Notes: generated from the letters alone by a model not told the origin. A DNA stretch of 64,000 nt from CAVXYG01 sp963706835 (GCA_963706835.1 CAVPOB010000005.1:159737-223736), one strand, 5' to 3'; positions 1 through 9,624 are shown, counted from the first letter of the stretch. Numbers and translations are program-made.

Positions 1-2
1 CG

Positions 3-755
3 CTGGAGCGGGTGCCGGCGGATATCAGGGCCCAGGGCGGCGTGGCGCGCATGAGCGATCCGGACCTCATCGACGGGATCATCAGCGCCGTTTCCATCCC
101 GGTGATGGCCAAGGCCCGCATTGGGCACTTCGTCGAAGCCCAGGTGCTGCAGTCGCTCGGAGTCGACTACATCGACGAGTCCGAGGTCCTCACCCCGGCC
201 GACTACAGCCACCACATCGACAAGTGGCAGTTCACCGTGCCCTTCGTGTGCGGTGCCACCAACCTCGGTGAGGCGCTGCGCCGGATCACCGAGGGCGCGG
301 CGATGATCCGTTCCAAGGGCGAGGCGGGCACCGGCGATGTCTCCAACGCCACCACGCATATGCGATCGATCCGCGACGAGATTCGCCGGCTCGCCACGCT
401 GCCGGAGGACGAGTTGTACGTCGCCGCCAAGGAACTGCAGGCGCCCTACGGGCTGGTCCGCGAGGTCGCTGAGGCGGGTCGACTGCCAGTGGTGCTCTTC
501 ACTGCGGGCGGCATCGCCACCCCGGCCGACGCCGCCATGATGATGCAGCTCGGCGCCGATGGGGTCTTCGTGGGATCGGGCATCTTCAAGTCCGGCAATC
601 CGGAGCAGCGCGCCCACGCGATCGTTCAGGCGACCACGCACTACGACGACCCGGACGTCCTGGCGAAGGTCTCCCGCGGCCTCGGCGAGGCCATGGTCGG
701 CATCAACGTCGAGCAGCTCCCCGTGGACCACCGGCTGGCCGAGCGCGGCTGGTGA
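3..755 (+). CDS. pdxS: Pyridoxal 5'-phosphate synthase lyase subunit PdxS, 5' end missing
   Basis: PdxS condenses ribose 5-phosphate, glyceraldehyde 3-phosphate and PdxT-derived ammonia into pyridoxal 5'-phosphate. The window opens inside the gene: the reading frame is open from base 3, and roughly the first 45 residues of a normal ~300-residue protein are absent. Visible family features include the PVMAKARIGHFVEAQ and GEAGTGDVSNA stretches and the phosphate-binding GGIATPADAA and GADGVFVGSGIFKS segments of the TIM barrel. The C-terminus is intact. The stop overlaps the GTG of pdxT by four bases, so the two subunits are translationally coupled. Identification is secure. Confidence 0.97.
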   Translation: MERVPADIRAQGGVARMSDPDLIDGIISAVSIPVMAKARIGHFVEAQVLQSLGVDYIDESEVLTPADYSHHIDKWQFTVPFVCGATNLGEALRRITEGAAMIRSKGEAGTGDVSNATTHMRSIRDEIRRLATLPEDELYVAAKELQAPYGLVREVAEAGRLPVVLFTAGGIATPADAAMMMQLGADGVFVGSGIFKSGNPEQRAHAIVQATTHYDDPDVLAKVSRGLGEAMVGINVEQLPVDHRLAERGW

Positions 756-1363
756 CCGCAGCGCCGACCATCGGCGTCCTCGCCCTTCAGGGGGACGTGA
801 GCAACCACGAGCGGCTGCTGCAACAATGCGGGGCGCGCACCAGGCGCGTGCGACTGCCCGAACAACTGGACGGGATCGACGCTCTGGTGATCCCGGGCGG
901 CGAGTCGACCGCGATGTGGCGGTTGGCGGAGGACTTCGACCTCCTGGAGCCGGTAGGGGACCTCATACGCGACGGCCTGCCGACATTCGGAGCCTGCGCC
1001 GGGATGATCATGCTGGCCGACCGCATCCTGGACGGGCGGCCGGATCAGCGCACCTTCGGCGGGCTGCACGTCGTCGTGCGCCGCAACGCATTCGGTCGCC
1101 AGGTGCAGTCGTTCGAGGCTGATCTGCAGATGCCGGTCCTGGGGCGCGATCCGTTCCGGGCAGTCTTCATCCGCGCGCCCTGGGTGGAGCAGGTGGGCGC
1201 CGGGGCGACGGTGCTGGCCACCTTCGGTGAGGCCGCCGGTGCGGCGCATCCGGTGGCGGTCCAGCAGGGAGCGATCCTGGCCACGTCGTTCCATCCGGAG
1301 CTGACCGACGATACGAGGCTGCACCGCTACTTCCTCGATCATGCCGTGCTCGGGCAGGCCTGA
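752..1363 (+). CDS. pdxT: Pyridoxal 5'-phosphate synthase glutaminase subunit PdxT
   Basis: Class I glutamine amidotransferase that hydrolyses glutamine and channels ammonia to PdxS in the cytosolic PLP synthase complex. The 203-residue length is normal. Visible motifs are the start GVLALQGDVSNHERLL, the GGESTAMWRL oxyanion strand, the nucleophile region FGACAGMI (Cys about residue 90) and the C-terminal FHPELTDD with the catalytic His and Glu. GTG start overlaps the pdxS stop. A perfect GC-rich hairpin follows the stop, so the pdxST operon probably ends here. Confidence 0.97.
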   Translation: MTAAPTIGVLALQGDVSNHERLLQQCGARTRRVRLPEQLDGIDALVIPGGESTAMWRLAEDFDLLEPVGDLIRDGLPTFGACAGMIMLADRILDGRPDQRTFGGLHVVVRRNAFGRQVQSFEADLQMPVLGRDPFRAVFIRAPWVEQVGAGATVLATFGEAAGAAHPVAVQQGAILATSFHPELTDDTRLHRYFLDHAVLGQA

Positions 1364-1364
1364 C

Positions 1365-1394
1365 GGCGGGCCGATGCGCGGCGGTCGGCCCGCC
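1365..1394 (+). terminator. Hairpin terminator after pdxT
   Basis: Perfect 10-bp inverted repeat (GGCGGGCCGA at 1365-1374, TCGGCCCGCC at 1385-1394) with a 10-base loop, starting two bases after the pdxT stop and followed by TTCGTT. There is no long U tract, as usual in GC-rich genomes. It lies just upstream of the yebC promoter. Confidence 0.6.
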
Positions 1395-1399
1395 TTCGT

Positions 1400-1405
1400 T
1401 AGCCT
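1400..1405 (+). promoter_or_regulatory. -10 box of yebC
   Basis: TAGCCT fits the TAnnnT -10 box seen upstream of many genes in this window. It leaves a leader of about 35 bases containing an AGGAGG ribosome site at 1434-1439 before the yebC ATG. No convincing -35 box is visible. Confidence 0.45.
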
Positions 1406-1445
1406 CAACATGCGCCTCGTACACCCCATTGCCAGGAGGTACCCG

Positions 1446-2195
1446 ATGTCGGGCCATTCCAAGTGGGCCACCACGAAACACAAGAAGGCCGTCATCGATG
1501 CTCGCCGGGGCAAGCTGTTCGCGAAGTTGATCAAGAACATCGAAGTGGCCGCTCGCCAGGGCGGCCCGGACCCCGCGGCCAATCCCACCCTCTACGACGC
1601 CATCCAGAAGGCGAAGAAGAGTTCGGTCCCCAACGACAACATCGACCGAGCCGTGAAGCGCGGGTCCGGGGCTGAGGCCGGCGGCGCGCAGTACGAAACG
1701 ATCACGTACGAGGGGTACGGCCCCAACGGCGTTGCGCTGCTGATCGAGTGCCTCACCGACAACCGCAACCGGGCAGCATCTGAGGTGCGGGTCGCCATCA
1801 CCCGCAACGGCGGCACGATGGCCGATCCCGGCTCGGTGTCCTACTTGTTCAACCGCAAGGGTGTCATCATCGTCAGCAAGGACGACGGCGAGGAGGAGGC
1901 GGTGCTGGAGGCCGTCCTCGACGCGGGTGCCGAAGAGGTCAACGACCTCGGCGAATCACTGGAAGTGGTGTGCGAGGCCGGCGATGTCGTTACCGTGCGC
2001 ACCGCACTGCAGGAGGCGGGCATCGACTACGAGAGCGCCGAGGCGACGTTCGTGCCATCGGTCACCGTAGAGCTCGACGCCGATGGGGCTGCGAAGATCT
2101 TCCGGTTGGTGGAAGCCCTGGAGGACTCCGACGAGGTGCAGAACGTCTTCGCGAACTACGACGTCCCTGACGATGTCCTCGCCGCGCTGAACTGA
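1446..2195 (+). CDS. yebC: YebC/PmpR family regulatory or translation-associated protein
   Basis: A 249-residue member of the YebC/TACO1 family, whose members have been described as DNA-binding regulators and, more recently, as helpers of translation at difficult sequences. The N-terminal SGHSKWATTKHKKAVID, RGKLFAKLIKNI and GPDPAANPTLY blocks are diagnostic, as is PNDNIDRAVKRG. The start is the ATG placed seven bases after a perfect AGGAGG. In actinobacteria yebC usually lies directly before ruvC; here about 3.4 kb of accessory genes separate them. No frame breaks are seen. Confidence 0.96.
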   Translation: MSGHSKWATTKHKKAVIDARRGKLFAKLIKNIEVAARQGGPDPAANPTLYDAIQKAKKSSVPNDNIDRAVKRGSGAEAGGAQYETITYEGYGPNGVALLIECLTDNRNRAASEVRVAITRNGGTMADPGSVSYLFNRKGVIIVSKDDGEEEAVLEAVLDAGAEEVNDLGESLEVVCEAGDVVTVRTALQEAGIDYESAEATFVPSVTVELDADGAAKIFRLVEALEDSDEVQNVFANYDVPDDVLAALN

Positions 2196-2263
2196 GCGAT
2201 AACGTCGCTTCTGGCGCCAGCGGTAGGTAGGTTCGTCACTGACGCAGGTCGAAGGGGCAGACC

Positions 2264-3971
2264 GTGAGTGATTTGCAGGACGCCATCCGCGAGGTCAACG
2301 AGATGCGGGCCGTCGGCGAACAGATGACCGGATTCGATGCGGCCACGTGGCGCACGGCGCTGGGCGATCGGACCATGCGCTCGCCGGTCATGGCGCTGGT
2401 GCTGTTGGATGCCGTGCCCGATTGGGAACGACTCCGCAAGCGATTCGATCGGCTCACCCGGGTGATACCCGTGCTGCGGCAGCGGCCCTTGTCCGGGGTG
2501 CTGGGCGTGTCGACCCCCCGGCTCGGCGTGGATCCGGACTTCGATCTCGACGTGCATCTGCACCGCATGTCGCTGCCGGAGAACACCGGCTGGGACCAGG
2601 TGCTGCTGGAAGCGCGAAGGATGAGCCTGACCGACTTCGACCTGGATCGGCCGTTGTGGGAGGCCAGCCTCATCGAAGGGCTGGAGGGCGGACGCGCGGC
2701 CCTGCTGGTGAAGCTGCACCACGCCATCGCCGACGGCCAGGCTGCGGTCATGATCGGCGCCAACCTCTTCGAGTTCACTCCGGATGGCACGCCGAACGAG
2801 CCGCCCGCACCACCGGCCCCGGTCGTCTCCAACGTCACCCACCGCGAGGTGAGTCGAGCGAACATCACCGACAACGTTCGGCGCGGTCTGGACCTGGCGG
2901 CATCAGGGGCCAAACTCCTGGCCGGGCTGGCAGCAGGATCGGTCAAAGACCCCATGGGCACCTGGGGAGACGCCGCCGAGATGGTCGGGTCGGTGGGGCG
3001 CTTCACCGCCGTCCCGGAGTCGGTGATGTCGCCGATCATGGGGCAGCGCGGCACGACCTACCACTTCGCGGTCTTCGACATGCCGTTCCCCGAGATGAAG
3101 GCCGCGGCGAAGCGGCGCAAGGCGTCGGTGAACGACATCTTCCTGGGCAGCGTGGCGACCGGGATGGCGCGCTATCACGACCGCTACGGCAAGCCCGCCG
3201 ACGAACTGCGCTTCAACATCCCCATCAGTCTGCGCTCGGCATCGAAGGACGGATCGGCGGCCAACGCTGTCACCATTGCCCGGTTCCCCCTGCGGGTGAA
3301 CAACGCCACCATCGACGAGCGGCTAGCGGTGGCACACGAGCAGGTCCGGCGCTGGCGCGAGGAGCCGGCCCTGACGTTGGCGAACCCGTTGGCGGACGCT
3401 TCTTGGCTGGTGCCCGTTCCGGTCCTGGCCAGTGCCGCGAGGAAGAGCGACGTCACGACCTCCAACGTCCCCGGGTCCGCCGATTCCGCTCTACATCGCC
3501 GGCGCGCGGGCCGTCGGTGTCTGGCCGCTGGTCGCCACGATCGGGGCTGCGGTCAACATCACCATGATCACCTACGACGGCACGGCGTTCGTCGGGTTGT
3601 CCGCCGATGATCGGGCGGTTCCGGATCTGGAGATCCTGGTGGCCGACCTGCGTGCGGGCTTCGCTGAGGTGCTGCAGGAGAAGATCGGTCCGGCCGACCC
3701 GGTGGCCTCCGCGCCGTCCGGCGACGCGGACTCCCACGCAGCCGTGGTGCGCAGGGAGGAAGCCGCGCCGACGGCGAGGAGATCCGGTGCGAAGCGGGCC
3801 ACCGTCAAGAGGGCGGCAGCCACGAAGACCGCGGCCAAGAAGACCACGGCCACGAAGGCGGCGGGAGTCCGGGCCACGACCCGGCGCGCCGCGGGGGCCG
3901 CGAAGAAGGCCACATCGGCGGCCAAGAACACCACCCGCGCGGCTGCGGAGAAGTCGCAGCCGGAGGACTGA
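2264..3971 (+). CDS. Wax ester synthase/diacylglycerol acyltransferase with Lys/Ala-rich tail (one frame break)
   Basis: WS/DGAT-type O-acyltransferase, expected to make triacylglycerol or wax ester from acyl-CoA at the membrane or lipid-droplet surface. The condensation-like HHAIADG catalytic motif is at about residues 150-157. The C-terminal domain shows SNVPG, PLYIAGARAVGVWP and NITMITYDGTAFVGL. The frame breaks once near 3481, inside the conserved SNVPG-PLY region; removing one base restores a continuous protein of about 568 residues. From about residue 500 the protein becomes a tail rich in Lys, Ala, Thr and Arg (AAKKTTATKAAGV-like repeats), which is not part of the normal ~450-500-residue family and resembles histone H1 tails. 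GTG start. A TAGGTA/TAGGTT -10-like box lies at 2224-2233. Confidence 0.87.
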
Positions 3972-4127
3972 CCCCGGTCCCTGCGGCCGACCAGCGCCGC
4001 GGAGCCGTGTCGTGGTTCTGCAGCACCGGTTCGCGCTCCGCCCCTGTCGGGCGGGGCAGCCGGACTCGTGGCGGATCCGTGCCCTCTTCGGGCTGGTCGG
4101 CCCTTCTCGGTGCGGAGCCTGAGGGCC

Positions 4128-4133
4128 TACCCT
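4128..4133 (+). promoter_or_regulatory. -10 box of a leaderless gene (CPBP protease)
   Basis: TACCCT ends six bases before the ATG at 4140, and no ribosome binding site can be seen. This is the classic layout of a leaderless actinobacterial transcript whose RNA begins at the start codon. Confidence 0.5.
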
Positions 4134-4139
4134 CCAGAC

Positions 4140-4991
4140 ATGGTCCGGCAGCGGCCGCGCGTGGTGATGCGTCGGCCCGAGGCTGCATTCGTGGCCGTCG
4201 CCTATGCCTGGTCGTGGGCGTGGTGGGTTCCGATGGCGGCGCTGGACGTGACGACGCGGGCCGGTCAGGCGTGGCCGAGTCACCTGCCGGGCCTGCTCGG
4301 ACCGGCGATCGCGGCCCTAGTCGTCACTGCGGCGGTGTCGGGGCCCGCTGGGCTCGCTGGTCTCGGGCGCCGGATGATACGGGTGCGAGTCGGTTGGTAT
4401 TGGTACGCGGTGCTGGCTGCCACGGCAGGGATCGGGGCGGTCGCGGTACTGCTCCCGGGCATCTTCGGTCAGGGCTGGCCCACGGGTGCTGAGCTGTCCA
4501 CCTACTCCGGTGCGGCCACGCTGCCCTGGCTCGTCCTGGTCGGGCTGGTCCTCGTCGTCAACGGCTTCGGCGAGGAGACCGGCTGGCGAGGCTTCCTGGT
4601 CCAACGATTGGCTCCGGGTCGCAGTCTGCTGCGCACGTCGCTGCTGGTCTCCGCAGTGTGGGTGCCGTGGCACCTGCCGCTGTTCTGGGTGTCGGAGTCC
4701 TACCGTTCGTTCGGGCCGATGGGCACCTTCGGGTGGGTGGTGTCGATCGTCGCCGGCTCGGTGGTGCTGACCTGGATGTACCTCGGCTCGGGTGGCAGCA
4801 TCTGGGTCGTTGCGCTGTGGCACACAACGTACAACATGGTGACTGGCACCCCTGCCGGCGCCGACCTGGCTGCTCCCGCACTGAGCGCGGCCGTCATCGC
4901 TACTGCCATCGTTCTGGTGCGCCATAGCCGGATCCAGTCCGCTGATCCTCGCCAGCGCGACGTCAGCGTCAGATCCGAAGGCCGCCGATGA
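4140..4991 (+). CDS. CPBP family intramembrane metalloprotease
   Basis: Membrane protein of 283 residues in the CAAX-protease/bacteriocin-processing (ABI) family. Seven or so hydrophobic segments are visible. The three diagnostic motifs occur in order: GEETGWRGF (EExxxR, about residue 145), VPWHLPLFW (His, about residue 180) and HTTYN (HxxxN, about residue 227). Members cleave membrane peptides or act in immunity to self-made peptides; the substrate here is unknown. The start is set by a TACCCT box six bases upstream (leaderless). It overlaps the relic antiporter that follows by four bases. Confidence 0.87.
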   Translation: MVRQRPRVVMRRPEAAFVAVAYAWSWAWWVPMAALDVTTRAGQAWPSHLPGLLGPAIAALVVTAAVSGPAGLAGLGRRMIRVRVGWYWYAVLAATAGIGAVAVLLPGIFGQGWPTGAELSTYSGAATLPWLVLVGLVLVVNGFGEETGWRGFLVQRLAPGRSLLRTSLLVSAVWVPWHLPLFWVSESYRSFGPMGTFGWVVSIVAGSVVLTWMYLGSGGSIWVVALWHTTYNMVTGTPAGADLAAPALSAAVIATAIVLVRHSRIQSADPRQRDVSVRSEGRR

Positions 4992-5501
4992 TCTCGGTGC
5001 GGGAGTGTGTCGGGGTCCTCGTGGCGCTCATGCTGGGCCCTGGTGGCCCAGTGGGCGCAGGCTCGAGGAATCACCGAGCCGATGGTGTTCGGTGTGCTGC
5101 TGGCCGGCAGCGCTGCCCTCGACCGGCAGCCGGGGCAGGTGCGCACGCTGGCCGAGCCGACATTCGTGCTCGTCCCGCTCCAGGACTCCAGCACCGTTGG
5201 TCTCACGCCCTTGCGCCGAGACCCGTCCGTGGCCCCTCGCCTTCTGTTGATCGTTCCCCTTGGCGCCCTGCTCGCGGGCGCGGCGACAGCCCAGGATCGG
5301 ACTGGCCGGGGCGGTCCTTCTCGCAGCCACGCTCACGCCGGCGGAGCTTGGCTCGCAGCAGCGGCGATGCCCACCCCGTCCGCGCCGGCGCCGGTCCGCC
5401 GGGCGCCCAACGCCGACAGCGGACTGAACGATCGGCTGGCCACACCGGTCGTCGCCGCGGTGGCCGTCCTGCTCGGGGGAGACCAACCCGTCCGCGACTG
5501 A
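4988..5501 (+). pseudogene. Degraded cation/proton antiporter (CPA1-like) remnant
   Basis: Pieces of a monovalent cation/proton antiporter are readable in more than one frame. From the ATG at 4988 comes VGVLVALM; then, after a shift, ALVAQWAQARGITEPMVF, a first-helix pattern of the family. Next come LAEPTFVLVPLQDSS, LLLIVPLGALLAG, AVLLAATLTP and, near the end, NADSGLNDRLATPVV, which matches the conserved family signature around the ion-binding region. At least three frame shifts are needed, and everything after that motif (normally 150-250 more residues) is missing. This is therefore a relic rather than a sequencing artefact. Its start overlaps the CPBP protease stop. Confidence 0.65.
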
Positions 5502-5599
5502 TCCGGCGTTCCTGGACAGTCGGGCGATCCCGGTTCTCGTGGGCATCGGCGCCGGGCCCGGTGTCGGAGTGTCGCCGCCGGTGCGTCTGCTCGGCGCGC

Positions 5600-5605
5600 T
5601 AGGCT
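5600..5605 (+). promoter_or_regulatory. -10 box of the ruvCAB operon
   Basis: TAGGCT lies 32 bases before the ruvC ATG, leaving room for a short leader with a GGGAGG ribosome site at about 5624-5630. Confidence 0.45.
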
Positions 5606-5636
5606 CCGTACATCTGTTCGGCGCGGGAGGTTCTGG

Positions 5637-6146
5637 ATGCGGGTCCTGGCGGTCGACCCCGGCCTGACCCGTTGCGGCGTTGCGATCGTGGATGGCGGCC
5701 CGGGCCGGGCGCTGACGATGCACCACTGCGGTGTGCTGCGCACCGAAGCGAGCCTGCCGATTGCCCGGCGGTTGCACCAGCTCGACATGGGGCTGCGCCA
5801 GTTGATCGCTGAGCACGGGCCAGAAGCCGTGGTCGTGGAGCGGGTCTTTCTGCAACGCAACGTCCGCACCGCCATCGCCACCAGCCAAGCCGCTGCAGTG
5901 GCCCTGCTCGCCGGTGCTGCGGCGGGTCTGGACACCGCCGAGCACACACCGACCGAGGTGAAGGCCGCCGTGACCGGGTCGGGCCAGGCGGGCAAACAAC
6001 AAGTCGCCACGATGGTGACGAGGCTGCTGCGCCTCTCGTCGCCGCCGAGCCCCGTGGACACGACTGACGCCTTGGCGCTGGCGATCTGTCACCTCTGGCA
6101 GGTGCCCATGCAGCAGCGCATCGCGGTTCAGGGGGCCATCGGGTGA
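5637..6146 (+). CDS. ruvC: Crossover junction endodeoxyribonuclease RuvC
   Basis: Holliday-junction resolvase, 169 residues, working with RuvAB in recombinational repair. The RNase-H-like fold is shown by VLAVDPGLTRCGVAI (first catalytic Asp, about residue 6), EAVVVERVFLQRN (Glu, about residue 66) and the C-terminal VDTTDALALAICH with the last acidic residues. The ATG follows a GGGAGG ribosome site. The stop overlaps the GTG of ruvA by four bases. Confidence 0.97.
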   Translation: MRVLAVDPGLTRCGVAIVDGGPGRALTMHHCGVLRTEASLPIARRLHQLDMGLRQLIAEHGPEAVVVERVFLQRNVRTAIATSQAAAVALLAGAAAGLDTAEHTPTEVKAAVTGSGQAGKQQVATMVTRLLRLSSPPSPVDTTDALALAICHLWQVPMQQRIAVQGAIG

Positions 6147-6784
6147 TCACGTACGTGCGCGGGACTGTGCAGGCCATGACGCCGACGGCAGTGGTGCTCG
6201 ACGTCGGTGGCGTCGGCATGGAACTGGTAGCCACCGCACGGTGCAGGGCGGGCCTGCAGCCCGGCGTAGCCGCAACAGTGCCGGCCAGCCTGGTGGTCCG
6301 GGAGGACAGTTGGACCATGTTCGGCTTCTCCGACCACGACGAGCGCTCGTGCTTCCAGGCGCTGCAGACGGCGAAGGGCGTCGGCCCCAGGGTTGCGATC
6401 AATGTCTTGTCGGCCCTGACCCCGGATCAGCTCCGCAAGGCAGTGGCCGCTGGTGATGCGGGCGCGCTCACGGTGGCGCCGGGCATCGGGGCGAAGGGCG
6501 CGGCCCGCCTCGTGATCGACCTGCGCGACCGCCTCGGCCCCGCAACGGGCAGCGACGGGTCGCCCGCTCTTGGGGCGGCTGTGCCCACCGGCTGGCAGGG
6601 CGCGGTGCAACAGGCGCTGGCCGGCTTGGGGTGGACGACCGCAGACGCCGCGGCCGCCGTCGCGCGCATCGAGCCCGCGGCGGAGCCGGGCGCTGAGGGG
6701 TGCGGCGCGGACGGGCAACCGAATGTGGCGGCGCTGCTCAAACTCGCGCTACGCGCATTGGACCGGACGGCGGGTGCCGGATGA
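6143..6784 (+). CDS. ruvA: Holliday junction branch migration protein RuvA
   Basis: Tetrameric DNA-binding subunit of the RuvAB branch migration motor, 213 residues. Domain I (OB fold) starts MITYVRGTVQAMTPTAVVLD. The helix-hairpin-helix domain II contains LQTAKGVGPRVAINVLSAL and TVAPGIGAKGAARLVIDL. Domain III, which contacts RuvB, is the Ala-rich C-terminal helix bundle. It overlaps both neighbours by four bases, as expected of a tight ruvCAB operon. Confidence 0.96.
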   Translation: MITYVRGTVQAMTPTAVVLDVGGVGMELVATARCRAGLQPGVAATVPASLVVREDSWTMFGFSDHDERSCFQALQTAKGVGPRVAINVLSALTPDQLRKAVAAGDAGALTVAPGIGAKGAARLVIDLRDRLGPATGSDGSPALGAAVPTGWQGAVQQALAGLGWTTADAAAAVARIEPAAEPGAEGCGADGQPNVAALLKLALRALDRTAGAG

Positions 6785-7837
6785 CGGCGGCGAACGAGAC
6801 CGACGATCGTCTGGTCGAGGCGCACGAGCAGCGAGACGATCGGGGAGTGGAGGGCGCACTGCGCCCCGCCACCCTGCAGGACTTCATCGGCCAGTCCCGC
6901 GTCAAGGAGCAGCTCGGGCTCCTGCTGACCGCCGCCCGTCGACGCGGCAACGCGGCCGATCATGTCCTCCTGTCGGGCCCGCCGGGGCTGGGCAAGACGA
7001 CGCTGGCCGCCATCATCGCCCGGGAGCTGCAGGTGCCGCTGCGGATCACCTCGGGCCCGACGATCCAGCACGCCGGCGACCTTGCTGCGATCCTGACCTC
7101 GCTGCAACCCAATGAGGTGCTGTTCATCGACGAACTGCACCGCACGACGCGCGCCGCCGAGGAGATGCTCTACATGGCCATGGAGGACTTCCGCGTCGAT
7201 GTCATGGTGGGCAAAGGCCCTGGCGCCACGTCGATCCCGTTGGAACTGCACCCCTTCACCATGGTCGGCGCCACCACCCGCGCGGGCCTGCTGCCGGGTC
7301 CGCTGCGCGATCGGTTCGGCTTCACGGCACACATGGAGTTCTACGACGAGGCCCAACTGGCGCACGATCGCCCGGCGCTCGGCGACGCTGCTGCAAGTGC
7401 CCGCCGCGGCCGAGGGCATCGATGAGATTGCGAGCCGGTCCCGCGGCACGCCGCGGATCGCCAATCGACTGCTGCGACGCGTCCGCGACTACGCCGCCGT
7501 GCACGGGGACGGCCGCATCACGCTTACCATCGCGCGGGACGCGTTGGATCTGTTCGAGGTCGATCATCGCGGGCTGGACCGGCTCGACCGGGCCGTCCTG
7601 GACGCGCTGGTGCGCCGATTCGGCGGGGGTCCGGTCGGACTGTCGACGCTGGCGGTCGCGGTCGGCGAGGAGACCGAAACCGTGGAGACCGTGGCGGAGC
7701 CGTTCCTGGTGCGGCAGGGCCTGATCGCTCGAACCCCTCGCGGCCGCATCGCGATGCCGGCCGCCTACGCCCATCTCGACGAGCCGATCCCGGACCAGGA
7801 CCGCGGCGACCAGCCGCGCCTGCCGCTGTCCTCCTAG
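6781..7837 (+). CDS. ruvB: Holliday junction branch migration ATPase RuvB (one frame break)
   Basis: AAA+ hexameric helicase that drives branch migration with RuvA. Walker A is GPPGLGKTTLA (about residue 67) and Walker B is VLFIDELHR (about residue 116). The C-terminal winged helix shows SRSRGTPRIANRLLRRVRDYA and RTPRGR. The frame breaks near 7366, between EAQLAH and IARRSATLLQ; deleting one G restores a protein of about 351 residues, the normal length. The break falls inside an essential domain with perfect family sequence on both sides, so I treat it as a probable sequence error. Confidence 0.93.
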
Positions 7838-7868
7838 CGCGCCTGCCAGCACCCGGCGGGGGCTGGGG

Positions 7869-7874
7869 TAGCCT
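7869..7874 (+). promoter_or_regulatory. -10 box of secDF
   Basis: TAGCCT lies 43 bases before the secD GTG. The leader ends in a GGGCGGGAGGGCGC ribosome-site region. A separate promoter fits the 80-bp gap after ruvB. Confidence 0.45.
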
Positions 7875-7917
7875 GATGTGTCGATCCAGGACTGCATGTT
7901 GAGGGGCGGGAGGGCGC

Positions 7918-9620
7918 GTGGCGGCTCCATCGGGGTATCGGCCGGTTCGGGTCCTGGTGGTCCTCTTGCTGGCGGTGGCAGCACTGACGGCCTGGGCCTT
8001 CTGGCCCGGTCAGTCCAACACGCCGCGGCTCGGGCTGGACCTGCAGGGCGGCACGCAGGTGATTCTGGCGCCCACTCCCATCGAGGAGGGGGCCAGCATC
8101 AGCGAGGAGCAGTTGCAGCAGACGGTGGAGATCATCCGGCAGCGCGTCAACGGCCTCGGTGTGGCGGAGTCGGAGGTCGCCGTGCAGGGCAGCGGCAACG
8201 ACGCGGTCATTGTGGTGACCGTCCCCGGCGTGACCCAGGACCGCATCGTCGATCTCGTCGGACAGACCGCGCTGCTGAACTTCCGGCCGGTGGAGACGAT
8301 TCTCGACCCGGGCCCCGCCGACGCCGAGGGCAATCCGCTCCCGCCGGACGCCGCCGATGACGCCGCCGCAGACAGCGACGAACCCGTCGACGGGGACGCA
8401 GCGGCCGAGGACGAGGCAGCAGCGGACGCCACGGACGAGGAGTCGCCGTCGGCCGAAGGCGCACAGATCGTGCAAGCGCCCCAGTTGGACGAGCAGTTCA
8501 CCACCGAGCTGCTGGCGCTGGACTGCACCGATCCGGTGAACCGGTCCGGCGGTTCGCCCGACAACCCGACCGAGTACCTCGGCACCTGCGACCAGACGGC
8601 CTGGCCAAGTACGTCCTGCAGCCGGCGTTCATCCGCGGCACCAACATCGACGACGCCACAGGCGCAGCTGCCGCAGCAGGGCGTCGGCAGCTGGGTCGTC
8701 ACCCTGGACTTCGATACCGAGGGCGCCACTCAGCTGGCCGACGTCTCCACCGAGCTGTCGCCAGCAGCCTCGCCGCAGAACCAGTTCGCCATCGTGCTGG
8801 ACGGCGTCGTGGTGAGCGCACCCAGTTTCCGCGAGCCGATCCTTGGGGGCACGGCGCAGATCGAGGGCAACTTCACCGCGGAGTACGGCGCAGAACCTGG
8901 CCAACGTGCTGAAGTTCGGTGCGCTGCCGCTGAACCTGGACGTGCAGGCCGTGGAGAGCGTCTCGCCGACCCTCGGCACCGACCAACTCCGGGCCGGCAT
9001 CCTGGCCGGGTTCGTCGGCCTCATCCTCGTCGCCCTCTACATGCTCGTGTACTACCGGGCGCTGGGCGTCGTGGCGTTCCTCAGCCTGGTCATCGCCGGC
9101 CTCATCACCTACTCGGCCTTCGTCGTCCTCGGCCGGACCGTCGACTTCACGCTGACGCTGGCCGGTGTCGCCGGCGCCATCGTCGCGATCGGCATCACGG
9201 CGGACTCCTTCGTGGTCTACTTCGAACGGTTGCGCGACGAGGTGCGCGACGGCAAGTCCCTGCGGCAGGCCGCCGACGCTGGCTGGGTGCGGGCCCGGCG
9301 GACCCTGCTGGCCGCCGACTTCGTGTCGCTGCTGGCCGCCGTCGTGCTCTACTGGCTGTCGGTGGGCAACGTGCGCGGCTTCGCCTTCGCACTGGGACTG
9401 ACCACCGTCGTCGACGTCATCGTGGCCTTCTTCTTCACCCGGCCGGTCGTGGCCATCATGTGCCGCTCCCGCTGGATGGCGCGCGGCGGGACCCTGACCG
9501 GCGTGTCGCCCGAGCGGCTCGGCGTCGACGTCGCTGGAGGGCAACCGTCGCGAGAAGGGGGTGCCGCGGCGCACCCGTGGCCCAGCAATGGCCGGCACTA
9601 CCGGCAACCGGGAGGAGTGA
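7918..9620 (+). CDS. secD: Protein translocase subunit SecD (four frame breaks)
   Basis: RND-type membrane subunit that uses the proton gradient to finish Sec-dependent export. After one N-terminal membrane helix comes the LGLDLQGGTQVIL motif and the periplasmic P1 domain. A 40-residue acidic, Ala-rich insert lies at about residues 140-180. The C-terminal half has five membrane helices, including LRAGILAGFVGLILVALYM. Frame breaks lie near 8596 (one base missing) and near 8661, 8884 and 9524 (one extra each). Corrected, the protein is about 566 residues and ends at the TGA 9618-9620, four bases before secF. yajC, usually found between ruvB and secD, is absent. Confidence 0.92.
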
Positions 9621-9624
9621 ACCC

